DNA of 12,251 bases from Comamonadaceae bacterium (GCA_947469815.1 CANIRI010000033.1:1-12251); one strand, 5' to 3'; counted from the stretch's first letter, positions 1 to 7,967 are shown. Program-made: numbers and translations. Notes: a model not told the origin generated them from the letters alone.

Positions 1-54
1 GAGCCACGCAATCTGGCACAGATGGAAGAAGAGCACGGCATACGCCACGCCTGA
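1..54 (+). CDS. C-terminal tail of an unidentified protein (partial, 5' end outside window)
   Basis: Frame 1 is open from the first base to a TGA at 52-54 and encodes 17 residues, EPRNLAQMEEEHGIRHA. The tail is charged and probably helical. I do not recognise the family and assign no function. Support for a real gene end is positional: a strong intrinsic terminator begins 30 bp after the stop and would serve a plus-strand transcript. With only 17 codons visible, a chance open frame cannot be excluded. Confidence 0.4.
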   Translation, partial: EPRNLAQMEEEHGIRHA

Positions 55-84
55 GGCGGGCTGCTTTGACCCTAACAGTCAAAA

Positions 85-112
85 GAAAAGGGGCCGCGTG
101 CGGCCCCTTTTC
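85..112. terminator. Bidirectional intrinsic terminator
   Basis: A perfect 13-bp inverted repeat, GAAAAGGGGCCGC at 85-97 and its complement at 100-112, is separated by 2 bases; in practice the loop would open by two or more pairs. The GC core is flanked by A on the left and T on the right, so each strand ends its stem in a T-run. The minus-strand reading is stronger, CCCCTTTTC followed by TTTTGAC. It lies between a plus-strand stop at 54 and a minus-strand stop at 132, where a shared convergent terminator is expected. Confidence 0.9.
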
Positions 113-131
113 CATGTCCGACGATTCGCTG

Positions 132-1799
132 TCAGCTGAATTTAGCCGCCAGCATCTCCCGCAAAACCCGGCGCTTGATCTGCTTGTTGGTCGTTGCCGG
201 ATCCGCCCAGAACCAGCCATCTGCTTGCATGCTGGCCCAGGCCCGGACAAAGCGCACACACACTTCTTCGAAGTCGGCGTCGCTGTAGTTCAGGCTGAAG
301 ATGATGCGCCCGGTGCCGACCCAACTCAGGGCAATGCCCTCCAGGCGCAGGTAGTGCTGGAACAACCAGTTGTAGCAACCGGGCTGGGTGTACAGGACCG
401 TCCAGACCGAGGACATGGCGGCCACCCGTATCGGGGCACCCGCCTGCGCCAAGCGGCTGTTCATCAAGGCTTCGCGTTGCGGCCACACCGTATCCAGCGC
501 GGCGTACATCTCCTGCCTGGCGGGGGTTTCAATTTCCCGCAAAAACACGTTCATGGCGCCCATGACGTAGGGGTGCGAATTGAAGGTGCCACGGGCAAAG
601 CAGATATCTGCCGGAGAGTCGTCGCGAAAGCGCTGCATCCAAGCCCGCTTGCCGCACAGAACGCCAATGGGCAAGCCACCGCCCAGGGTTTTTCCATAGG
701 TCACCAGATCGGCCTGCACGCCGAAGTATTCCTGCGCGCCACCGGGGGCCAAACGGAAGCCCAGGAACACTTCATCAAAGATCAGCGCAATGCCGCGCGC
801 GGTGCAAATCTCGCGCAGCTCGCGCAACCAGGCGGTATAGGCTGCACGGTCGAAGTGCGCCTTGCGCGAGCTGTCCAGCAGGCTGGAATCGCTCGGTGCT
901 GCGGCGTTGGGGTGCAAAGCCTGCAGGGGGTTGATCAGCACGCAGGCGATGTCGCTGCGGCTGCGCAGCACCCGCAAAGTGCCCTGGCCCATTTCGGACA
1001 GCGTGAAGGTATCGCGCGCGGCCATAGGGTTGCCGATACCCGGCTGCACATCACCCCACCAGCCGTGGTAGGAGCCACAGAAGCGCACCAGCTTGTCGCG
1101 CCCGCTGTGGTAGCGCGCCAGCCGCACAGCCTGCATCACGGCCTCGGTTCCCGACATGTGGAAGGAAACCTCTTCCGTGCCGGATATGCGCTTCAAGCGC
1201 TCCAGGTTGTCCGCCATGACCGGGTGGTAAGCACCCAGCACCGGGCCGAGATCGCGTACCAGTGCCGCGCCCTCTTCGATGCTGCGCTTGTAAAAGTCGT
1301 TACCCAGCAGGTTCACGCCATAGGAACCGGTGAGATCAAAAAAGCGGTTGCCGTCCAGATCGGTGACCGTGACGCCTTCGGTGGAGGCCACAAAGGATCC
1401 AATCTTCAAGCCCTTGCCCACCAGTTTTTTGAACTGGAAGGGCACGCGGTAGGCACTGATGAACTGCAGGTCCGACAGGGCGCTCACCACATCGGTGGTG
1501 GCATGCAGGGTCTTGGCGTAGCGGGTTTGGAACTCCTGCACCAAACGGGCGAAGGCCGCTCTGCGGCGCGCCACCACATCGGGCGGCGCACCATCGACAC
1601 CATAGGCCTGCTCTTCATCGTAGGTGTAGCTCGGCAAGAGCGCCGCTACCCGACGCGCTGTGCGCGGGTGGCCCGCCAGCCCCGGGTGCTTGGCCAGGGA
1701 CAACTGCACCCGGGCCCGGGCTTTGTTCAGCGTCCACAGCGCGGCACCCGCGCCGACTCCATAAAGCGCCAAAGCGCTTGCTGTCAGTTGCTCATCCAT
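132..1799 (-). CDS. Class III PLP-dependent aminotransferase with N-terminal hydrophobic extension
   Basis: The product is 555 aa, a fold-type I PLP enzyme related to glutamate-1-semialdehyde aminomutase and to stand-alone versions of polyketide/lipopeptide aminotransferase domains. Visible motifs are the family entry motif TDLDGNRFFDLTGSYG (146-161), the phosphate-binding SGTEAVMQAVRLAR (216-229), SYHGWWGD (243-250), FDEVFLGFR with the pyridine-nitrogen Asp342, and TYGKTLGGGLPIG with Schiff-base Lys370. The enzyme should therefore be active. The first 110 residues or so have no counterpart in ordinary GSA aminotransferases (about 430 aa) and include a hydrophobic stretch near residues 6-22, suggesting membrane association. 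The ATG at 1799 is chosen because GGAG lies 7 nt upstream; a TTG at 1817 would add 6 residues with a poorer site. The gene is divergent from the PSD-family gene, 44 bp between starts, so a linked role in lipid or amino-lipid chemistry is possible. The substrate is unknown. Confidence 0.85.
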   Translation of the reverse strand: MDEQLTASALALYGVGAGAALWTLNKARARVQLSLAKHPGLAGHPRTARRVAALLPSYTYDEEQAYGVDGAPPDVVARRRAAFARLVQEFQTRYAKTLHATTDVVSALSDLQFISAYRVPFQFKKLVGKGLKIGSFVASTEGVTVTDLDGNRFFDLTGSYGVNLLGNDFYKRSIEEGAALVRDLGPVLGAYHPVMADNLERLKRISGTEEVSFHMSGTEAVMQAVRLARYHSGRDKLVRFCGSYHGWWGDVQPGIGNPMAARDTFTLSEMGQGTLRVLRSRSDIACVLINPLQALHPNAAAPSDSSLLDSSRKAHFDRAAYTAWLRELREICTARGIALIFDEVFLGFRLAPGGAQEYFGVQADLVTYGKTLGGGLPIGVLCGKRAWMQRFRDDSPADICFARGTFNSHPYVMGAMNVFLREIETPARQEMYAALDTVWPQREALMNSRLAQAGAPIRVAAMSSVWTVLYTQPGCYNWLFQHYLRLEGIALSWVGTGRIIFSLNYSDADFEEVCVRFVRAWASMQADGWFWADPATTNKQIKRRVLREMLAAKFS

Positions 1800-1843
1800 T
1801 CGGTTTCTCCATATCAATCAGTAATCTCTCAATATTCCAAGCC

Positions 1844-2722
1844 ATGACGATTCGCCAATCCATCAAAAATCTGCTGAACCAGGAGGACTTGAACTTCCTG
1901 CTGACCAACCGCCTGCCGCGCAAATGGCTGACCGAATTCATGGGGCGCTTCAGCAAAGTCGAACATCCGTGGGTACGCGACGCATCCATCGCCATCTGGA
2001 AATATTTCTCGGATCTGGACCTCAGCGAGGCGAAAAAAAGCCGCTTCACCAGCATGCACGACTGCTTTACCCGCGAGCTCAAAGAGGGTGCGCGGACTAT
2101 CGACATGGACCCGGCGGTGATGAGCAGCCCGGTGGACGCGTTTGTCGGCGCGCACGGGCAAATTGAGGCGGGCCAACTCTTCCAGGCCAAAGGCTTTCCC
2201 TACACGCTGACGGATCTGATCGGCACCGGTGAAGATGCAAGTGCTTGGCAAGCAGGCTACTTTGTGACGCTGCGCCTGAGCTCCAGCATGTACCACCGGT
2301 TTCATGCGCCGCATGACTGCACGGTGGAGCGGGTGCGCTATTTTTCGGGCGATACCTGGAACGTCAACCCGATTGCGCTCAAGCGGGTGGAAAAGCTTTT
2401 TTGTAAAAACGAGCGCGCTTTTTTGCGCACCCGGCTGAACAGCGGACCCTTTGCAGGTCACACGCTTGCGCTGGTCCCGGTAGCGGCCATTCTGGTGGCC
2501 AGCATCCGGCTGCATTTTCTGGATGTGCTGTTCCACCTGCGCTACCAGGGGGCGAATCCGATTGACTGCGACGCGCACTTCACCAAGGGTCAGGAGATGG
2601 GCTGGTTTCAGCATGGTTCCACCATCGTGGTCTTGGCACCGCCGGGCTTTCGTCTGGTCTCAAACCTGGACACCGGCAGCCAGGTGAAGATGGGGCAGGC
2701 GCTTATGCATGGGGCTGGCTGA
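1844..2722 (+). CDS. psd: Phosphatidylserine decarboxylase-family proenzyme, HGST variant
   Basis: The product is 292 aa, the usual length for bacterial PSD, a membrane-associated pyruvoyl enzyme that turns phosphatidylserine into phosphatidylethanolamine. Visible landmarks are LTNRLPRKW (20-28), the SPVD motif with Asp98, the YHRFHAPHD segment with candidate His151/His154, the WNVNP segment (172-176), and the C-terminal cleavage motif GWFQHGSTIVV with Ser259 as the expected self-cleavage and pyruvoyl residue. Asp, His and Ser of the autoproteolytic set are therefore present, so it should self-process into a large beta and a small alpha chain of about 34 residues. The classical LGST motif reads HGST here, and the H-A-P-H-D segment departs from the common HMP form. 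It may be a paralogue acting on a related substrate rather than the housekeeping PSD. ATG 1844 fits the family N-terminus, although no Shine-Dalgarno is visible. No pssA is seen nearby. Confidence 0.85.
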   Translation: MTIRQSIKNLLNQEDLNFLLTNRLPRKWLTEFMGRFSKVEHPWVRDASIAIWKYFSDLDLSEAKKSRFTSMHDCFTRELKEGARTIDMDPAVMSSPVDAFVGAHGQIEAGQLFQAKGFPYTLTDLIGTGEDASAWQAGYFVTLRLSSSMYHRFHAPHDCTVERVRYFSGDTWNVNPIALKRVEKLFCKNERAFLRTRLNSGPFAGHTLALVPVAAILVASIRLHFLDVLFHLRYQGANPIDCDAHFTKGQEMGWFQHGSTIVVLAPPGFRLVSNLDTGSQVKMGQALMHGAG

Positions 2723-3947
2723 GCGCGACAAAGGGTTGTGCGGATGCGGTAAAGCTGTGCCCATTGGCCAGCAGCGCCTGCTGCAACACCGCGACAAAGT
2801 TGTCATAGACGCGGTCCCAGGCCAGATGCGCTGCGCTGCTTGAGGCCGCACCGCGGATGTGTGCGATAGCCTGCGGATCCATTGCCAGGGTGCGTACTGC
2901 TTGCAAAAAATCGGCGTCCTGGTCGCCGCGTACCAACACGCCGTTGACGCCGGTGTGGATCAACTCCAGGGCTGCCCCATACGCAAAAGCGATCACGGCG
3001 AGTCCGCTGGCCAAGGCCTCGGGCACCACGTTGCCGTAGGTTTCAGTCAGGCTGGTGAACAGAAACACATCGGCCGATGCGTAGTGCGCCCCTAGGTCTT
3101 CGCCCCGGCGCATACCGGCAAACACGGCCTCCGGGCAGGCGTCCTGAATCGCTTGGCGGGCCGGGCCGTCGCCGACGAAGACCAATTTCGCGCGAGGATG
3201 CTTCTGCTGCAGGGCGCGAAAGCCCGCCAAAACCAAGCCCACGTTTTTCTCTTTGGCGATGCGCCCCACGTGGAGTACCGCGAGATCGTCAGCCTCAAGG
3301 CCCCACGTTGCTCGCAGACTGTCGGAGCGCCGCGCCGGGTTGAACTGTTGCAAGTCCACACCGCGCGAGACCACCCGCAGGTTGTGGTAGCCCCGGCGCT
3401 GCAAACTATCAGCCAGCGCAGCCGTCGGCACCATGGTGGCCATGGTGCGGTTGTGCAATTTGCGCAAGTAGCCTTCAATGGGGCGCTTGAGCAGGCCCAG
3501 GCCGTAGTGGCTGGAATAGCTGTGGAAATTGGTATGGAACGAGCTGGTGACCGCGATATGCATTTTTCGGGCAGCAGCCACAGCCGACCAACCCAAAGGC
3601 CCTTCCGTCACCACATGGACGACGTCCGGCCGTTTCTCGGTCCACAGTCGCACCAGGCGGTTTTTGGCCGGCAGGCCAAAGCGCAGTTCGCCGTAATTCG
3701 GCAGGGCCGCGCCACGCGCCAAGACCTCTTCCATATCGTCCCGAATCAGGCCGCTTTCGCGCGCCTGGCGCGGTCGTACCACCTGCACCAGATGACCGCG
3801 TGCGATCAGGCCTTGCACGATGCGCCCCAGCGTCATCGCCACCCCATTGACTTCCGGGGGAAAGGTTTCGGTGACGACGGCGATGCGAAGGCTAGGCGAG
3901 CGGCCCTCAAAGGATTCAATCAGGATGTCATCGTCCATGGTTGGCAT
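2703..3947 (-). CDS. GT4-type glycosyltransferase (GT-B fold), possibly lipid-directed
   Basis: The product is 414 aa from the ATG at 3947. The N-terminal acceptor domain starts with LRIAVVTETFPPEVNGVAMTL, typical of GT4 enzymes such as phosphatidylinositol mannosyltransferases and SqdX/diacylglycerol glycosyltransferases. The C-terminal donor-binding domain shows VLHVGRIAKEKN, KLVFVGDGP and the E-x7-E signature in TETYGNVVPEALASG. It is presumably a cytoplasmic-face enzyme using a nucleotide sugar; the acceptor is not deducible, but lplT and a PSD-family gene on either side favour a membrane lipid. The start is uncertain: ATG 3947 and ATG 3938 both lack a clear SD, while TTG 3998 has GGAG only 3 nt upstream and would add 17 residues. 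The open frame is bounded upstream by the lplT stop itself. Its last 20 bp overlap the convergent PSD-family gene. Confidence 0.85.
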   Translation of the reverse strand: MPTMDDDILIESFEGRSPSLRIAVVTETFPPEVNGVAMTLGRIVQGLIARGHLVQVVRPRQARESGLIRDDMEEVLARGAALPNYGELRFGLPAKNRLVRLWTEKRPDVVHVVTEGPLGWSAVAAARKMHIAVTSSFHTNFHSYSSHYGLGLLKRPIEGYLRKLHNRTMATMVPTAALADSLQRRGYHNLRVVSRGVDLQQFNPARRSDSLRATWGLEADDLAVLHVGRIAKEKNVGLVLAGFRALQQKHPRAKLVFVGDGPARQAIQDACPEAVFAGMRRGEDLGAHYASADVFLFTSLTETYGNVVPEALASGLAVIAFAYGAALELIHTGVNGVLVRGDQDADFLQAVRTLAMDPQAIAHIRGAASSSAAHLAWDRVYDNFVAVLQQALLANGHSFTASAQPFVALSQPHA

Positions 3948-4031
3948 AAGCGTATAAAAATACGGTGACGCCTTGGCGACTTTTTGGTGAATATTCAATG
4001 ACTCCAGCGGTGGCTCCGGCCCCTGTGCAGA

Positions 4032-5300
4032 TCAGGCCCCGGGTGGCGCTTCATGGAGATGGCGGCGTTTGGCAAACCAGACCAGCGCCATGGCCGCGCT
4101 GAGGCTTGCGCCGAAACCGATCACCAGCGCCGCGACGCTGATGCCTGCGGCTGTGCCCGCCGCATACAAAAGCAGCATCAGCAGCATCCCTGCGTTTTCA
4201 TTGCAGCCCTGCACCGCCACCGACCGCCCCGCCGTCAACAAGGTACAACCCCGCAACTGCAGCAAGGCATTCATGGGCACCACAAAAAAGCCAGCCAGTG
4301 CGCCCACGCATACCAGCAGCAAGGCAGCAGCGGAAACGGTGTCCACCCACAGCATCAGCGGGATGGAAAAACCCAGCGCCACGCCCAAGGGCAGCAGGCG
4401 CGCCGAATGCCGCATAGCGACCCAGCGACTGGCCAGCGCCGCGCCAGCCACGATGCCCACCGCGCTCATGCCCTGCAGGTACGCAGCCTGGCTCAAAGGC
4501 AGGGCCAGCGCCTCGGTGGCCCAGCGGAGCACCACCAGTTGCAGGGTGGCACCGGCGCCCCAGAGCAAGGTTGTTACCGCCAGCGACAGCCCGCCTAAAG
4601 CATCGCCCCAGAGCATGCGGTTTTCTTGCAGAAACGAACGCCACAAAGCAGCCAGTTGCCAGGGCCTGCGGGCATAACGGGCACGGCTGTCGGCCAAGCC
4701 CAGGCTCAGCAGCGTGGCGCCGCCGTGCAGACCCAGCACGACCAAGACACCGGCTGTCAAATGGGAGGGCTCACCGGCAGGACCTGGCATCCAACCCCAG
4801 TCCGCCAGATCGGGCATGGCGGCGCTGACTAGAAAACCACCCAAGACGACGCCGAAGACCACCGCGCTCACGGTCACCGCCTCGAAGTAGCCATTGGCAC
4901 GCACCAGGGCCGAACCGGGCACCAATTCCGTGACCAGCCCATATTTGGCGGGCGCATAAAAAGCCGCTCCCACACCGGCCAGGCCGATGGTCAAAACCGG
5001 ATCCAGGCCGACCAGCATCAGCGCGATCGCGCAGCACTTGAAGGCGTTGGACGCCAGCATCACCCGCCCTTTTTGAAAGGCATCGGCTACCGGTCCGACG
5101 AAAGGTGCCAGCGCAACATAGAAGAAGGTGGCGCTGACTTTGAGTATGGGTATCAGCCAAGCTGCGCCATCCAGCTCGATCACGCGGGCGATGGCGACGA
5201 TCAGAAAAGCGTTGTCGGCCAGCGTCGACAACAGTTGCACCACCAGCACACGGTAAAACGCGAGGCCCAACGGAGGACTGCGGTTGGGCGAATCAGGCAT
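4032..5300 (-). CDS. lplT: Lysophospholipid transporter LplT (MFS)
   Basis: The product is 422 aa with 11-12 hydrophobic segments of the major facilitator superfamily. It matches LplT along its length: TLADNAFLIVAIA (26-38, FGDNALL in E. coli), APFVGPVADAFQKGRVM (65-81), GVGAAFYAPAKYG (109-121), LLWGAGATLQLVVL, GFFVVPMNALLQLRG and AVQGCNENAGMLLMLLLYA. LplT flips 2-acyl-glycerophosphoethanolamine and related lysophospholipids inward across the inner membrane for re-acylation. In enterobacteria it sits beside or is fused to the acyltransferase-ligase Aas; no Aas is present here, so the re-acylating enzyme must lie elsewhere. ATG 5300 is the natural start, with only a weak G-rich site upstream. 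It lies 70 bp downstream of sixA, with an inverted repeat in between, and 84 bp upstream of the glycosyltransferase. Confidence 0.9.
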   Translation of the reverse strand: MPDSPNRSPPLGLAFYRVLVVQLLSTLADNAFLIVAIARVIELDGAAWLIPILKVSATFFYVALAPFVGPVADAFQKGRVMLASNAFKCCAIALMLVGLDPVLTIGLAGVGAAFYAPAKYGLVTELVPGSALVRANGYFEAVTVSAVVFGVVLGGFLVSAAMPDLADWGWMPGPAGEPSHLTAGVLVVLGLHGGATLLSLGLADSRARYARRPWQLAALWRSFLQENRMLWGDALGGLSLAVTTLLWGAGATLQLVVLRWATEALALPLSQAAYLQGMSAVGIVAGAALASRWVAMRHSARLLPLGVALGFSIPLMLWVDTVSAAALLLVCVGALAGFFVVPMNALLQLRGCTLLTAGRSVAVQGCNENAGMLLMLLLYAAGTAAGISVAALVIGFGASLSAAMALVWFAKRRHLHEAPPGA

Positions 5301-5318
5301 GCCCCGCTTGTACCAGCG

Positions 5319-5344
5319 GCGCGTGAAACGCGTATGTCACGCGC
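5319..5344. repeat. Inverted repeat between sixA and lplT
   Basis: GCGCGTGA at 5319-5326 is perfectly complementary to TCACGCGC at 5337-5344, with a 10-base spacer that itself contains ACGCGT. It lies in the 70-bp gap upstream of the lplT start. There is no T-run on either side, so it is not a standard intrinsic terminator. It could be a regulator operator or an RNA processing hairpin. In a GC-rich genome an 8-bp repeat can also arise by chance. Confidence 0.35.
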
Positions 5345-5370
5345 TTCGCAAGTTGCGGTGCGCCTGCCGC

Positions 5371-5832
5371 CTAAAGCATGTCGGGCGACTGCACGCTCAC
5401 CACGGCCGTGTGCGGCCCGAACTCGCGCTCGCGCAAGCGCAGCCACCAGACCGCACCCTTTTTCACAGCCAGTTCTTCGGCGCCTGTGCCCAGCAAGCGG
5501 GCCAGCGTCAAACCCAGGGTTGGCTGATGACCCACGACCAGATGGCAGCCTTTGCCATGGGGCCACTGCACCTGGTTCAGCAAGGCGTCTACACCGGCGT
5601 CAGGCGCCACAGTGGGCACGATCTTGAACTTGCGCTGCAGAGGCACAACCGTCTGCTGGGTCCGAAGCGCCGGACTCACCCAGACGCGTGCACCCTCGGG
5701 CAAATGCCGGTCCAGCCACGCGGCCATGCGCGCCGCCTGGCGCTCACCCCGGGGCGTCAGGCCGCGCTCCAAGTCTTCGAGGTCGCCTTCGCGTTCCACC
5801 GCCTCTGCATGCCGCCATAAAACCAGGTCCAC
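5371..5832 (-). CDS. sixA: SixA-type phosphohistidine phosphatase
   Basis: The product is 153 aa, the usual compact size of SixA, a cytosolic member of the histidine phosphatase (phosphoglycerate mutase-like) superfamily that removes phosphate from phosphohistidine proteins. The catalytic motif is VLWRHAEA with Arg7-His8; SPALRTQQT supplies Arg57, and VVGHQPTL supplies the second His, His102. The start is GTG at 5832, decided by an AGGAG placed 5 nt upstream. It begins 14 nt after the ppk1 stop, so the two are almost certainly co-transcribed. Pairing with polyphosphate kinase raises the possibility that it acts on phosphohistidine proteins linked to phosphate metabolism; the target is not known. 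Confidence 0.9.
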   Translation of the reverse strand: MDLVLWRHAEAVEREGDLEDLERGLTPRGERQAARMAAWLDRHLPEGARVWVSPALRTQQTVVPLQRKFKIVPTVAPDAGVDALLNQVQWPHGKGCHLVVGHQPTLGLTLARLLGTGAEELAVKKGAVWWLRLREREFGPHTAVVSVQSPDML

Positions 5833-5846
5833 GGCTGCTCCTCGCG

Positions 5847-7967
5847 TCAGGATAAAGCGCCGTAGCGCATCATCAAAGCATGCTGCGCACTGTGACCGCC
5901 CGCCGCTTGGCTTAATGCTTGGCTAACTGGCAGGTAGCTGCCGTCGGATTGCATGTCCCAGGCATCCACACCATCGTGCAGATAGGCGAGCAGGCATTCA
6001 TCGATCAGGCGCTGGCGCAATGCAGGGTTGGTCACCGGCCAGCAAATTTCCACGCGCCGGACCATATTGCGGTTCATCCAGTCGGCGCTGGACAGGTACA
6101 ACTCCTCGACCTGCCCCGTGCGAAAGTAAAAAACCCGGGAATGTTCCAGAAAACGTCCGATCACCGAGCGCACGCGGATGTTGTCGGTATGCCCCGCCAA
6201 CTGCGCGGGCAGCATGCAGGCACCGCGCACCAGCAAATCGATCTTGACACCGTATTGACCGGCCCTGATCAGGCTGCGGATCAAGACCTCATCGGTCAGC
6301 GCATTCATTTTCAAGACAATGCGCGCGCTCTTGCCCGCGCGTGCGCTGGCGCCCAGTGCGCCGATTTTTGCCAGCAGTTGGCTGTGCAGAAAAAAGGGAG
6401 CCACCAGCATTTTCTGCATGCGCGGCAACTTGCTTTGGCTTGCCAGATGCAAGAACACCTGCTCGGCGTCCCGGGTGAGTTCGGGGTCGGCGGTGAAATG
6501 GCTGATGTCGGTGTACAAGCGCGCGGTGCGCGGGTTGTAGTTGCCGGTGGACAGGTGCAGATAGCGCCGCATGGTGCGTCCTTCGCGGCGCGTGATCAGC
6601 AGCATCTTGGCGTGGGTTTTGAGCCCCACCACGCCGTAGACCACCTGGGCACCGATGGACTCCAGCATCTCCGACCAGTTGATATTGGCTTCCTCGTCGA
6701 AACGGGCCTTTAACTCGACAACGACCATCACCTCTTTGCCCCGGCGCACCGCCTCGCGCAGCAAATCCATCATCTGCGGATCGGACCCGGTGCGGTAAAT
6801 CGTTTGCTTGATCGCCAGCACCTGCGGGTCGTGCACCGCCTCGCGCAAGAACTCCAACAGCAGGTCGAAGCGTTCAAAGGGTTGGTGGACCAGCACATCG
6901 CCTTTTTGCAAACGGGACAACATGGACGCCGATCCATGCTGCCCGTGCAGCCGGTGCGGCTGGTAGGCCGGGAAGCACAAAGCAGGTCGTTCGGCCAAAT
7001 CGATCAGCTGGCTCAGGCGCACCAGATTGACAGGGCCATGGGCGTGGTACGCGGCGCTGGCCGGCAAGTTGAACTGCCTGAGCAGGAACTCGCTCAGGGT
7101 CTTGGAGCATTCGGCCGATACCTCCAGGCGCACCGCCTGCCCGAAATTGCGGTGCACCAGCCCCTCGCGCAAAGCGGTACGCAGATTGTCTACATCGTTT
7201 TCATCCACCGCCAGGTCCGAATTGCGGGTCACCCGGAACTGTGAAAACTCCAGCATCTTGCGCCCAGGGAACAGGGTCTCGATTTGTGCCCGGATCACGC
7301 TGGAGAGCAATACAAAGCCGCTGTAGTCACCCGTTAATTTTTGCGGCAACCTGATCACCCGGGGCAGCGCACGGGGAACACGCACGATGGCAATTTCGTT
7401 CTCGCGCCCGAAGGCATCGTGCCCGCCCAGGCGGACAATGAAATTGAGTGACTTGTTTGAGACCTGGGGGAAGGGATGCGAGGGATCCAAGCCCACAGGC
7501 ACGAGCATGGGGCGTACTTGGCGCTCAAAATACTGCTGCACCCAGACCCGCTGCGCCGGTGCGCGCTCACCATGGGACAACAGACGGATTCCCTGCGCGG
7601 TCAGGGCGGGTAAAAGTTGGTGGTTGTAAATGCGGTACTGGCGCTGCACCGTGTCATGTAAGAGCCCGGCGAGCTTCTCGAAACTCTCCTCGCTGTAAGA
7701 CCCGCTATGGTCATGCGCCTTGGCGGCACTCAGATGGAGCTCGGCGCGCACCTCGAAGAACTCATCCAGGTTGGACGAGACAATGCACAAGAACCGCAGC
7801 CGCTCCAAAAGCGGAACATCTTCGCGCTCAGCCCAGGACAAAACCCGCAGATTGAAGTCCAGCAAACCCTGGTCACGGTCCAGCAGCGGCAAGGGCTTGC
7901 CTGGATCTGGTCTGGCCGGGGAATCATGGGGGTGCATAAGGAAACTGGTAGGGCTTTTATGCACCAT
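5847..7967 (-). CDS. ppk1: Polyphosphate kinase 1
   Basis: The product is 706 aa, full length for Ppk1, which polymerises the gamma phosphate of ATP into inorganic polyphosphate, reversibly, at the inner membrane or in the cytosol. The N domain carries LLDFNLRVLSWAERE and the SSNLDEFFEVR segment (64-74). The two phospholipase D-like catalytic domains carry AIKQTIYRTGSDP (385-397), the autophosphorylated His452 in GLKTHAKML, LSTGNYNPRTARLYTD (472-487) and the second His609 in IGRFLEHSRVFYF; RRVEICWPV lies near the C-terminus. All key residues are present. ATG 7967 is taken as start; ATG 7937 is an alternative that would remove 10 residues before the conserved region. Neither has a Shine-Dalgarno, and the 7967 start sits between competing inverted repeats. 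It lies 40 nt after the cysteine-cluster gene and 14 nt before sixA. Confidence 0.97.
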   Translation of the reverse strand: MVHKSPTSFLMHPHDSPARPDPGKPLPLLDRDQGLLDFNLRVLSWAEREDVPLLERLRFLCIVSSNLDEFFEVRAELHLSAAKAHDHSGSYSEESFEKLAGLLHDTVQRQYRIYNHQLLPALTAQGIRLLSHGERAPAQRVWVQQYFERQVRPMLVPVGLDPSHPFPQVSNKSLNFIVRLGGHDAFGRENEIAIVRVPRALPRVIRLPQKLTGDYSGFVLLSSVIRAQIETLFPGRKMLEFSQFRVTRNSDLAVDENDVDNLRTALREGLVHRNFGQAVRLEVSAECSKTLSEFLLRQFNLPASAAYHAHGPVNLVRLSQLIDLAERPALCFPAYQPHRLHGQHGSASMLSRLQKGDVLVHQPFERFDLLLEFLREAVHDPQVLAIKQTIYRTGSDPQMMDLLREAVRRGKEVMVVVELKARFDEEANINWSEMLESIGAQVVYGVVGLKTHAKMLLITRREGRTMRRYLHLSTGNYNPRTARLYTDISHFTADPELTRDAEQVFLHLASQSKLPRMQKMLVAPFFLHSQLLAKIGALGASARAGKSARIVLKMNALTDEVLIRSLIRAGQYGVKIDLLVRGACMLPAQLAGHTDNIRVRSVIGRFLEHSRVFYFRTGQVEELYLSSADWMNRNMVRRVEICWPVTNPALRQRLIDECLLAYLHDGVDAWDMQSDGSYLPVSQALSQAAGGHSAQHALMMRYGALS

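Noticed and set aside
66..1847. A 593-codon plus-strand open frame covering the aminotransferase gene
   Set aside because: It is exactly antisense to a gene with complete PLP motifs. Its translation has no recognisable domain, is rich in His/Gln/Arg/Ala as expected from the complement of GC-biased codons, and it would read through the terminator at 85-112.
1829..2614. A 261-codon minus-strand open frame opposite the PSD-family gene
   Set aside because: The plus strand carries the Asp/His/Ser autoproteolysis motifs in order; the antisense translation has none and no supported start.
3153..3968. A 271-codon plus-strand open frame within the glycosyltransferase region
   Set aside because: It lies antisense to a clear GT4 gene, has a low-complexity shadow-like composition and shows no family motif or plausible ribosome site.
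5919..6713. A 264-codon plus-strand open frame opposite ppk1
   Set aside because: It is opposite the conserved catalytic half of Ppk1, whose residues fix the codons; its own translation is a His/Gln-rich shadow.
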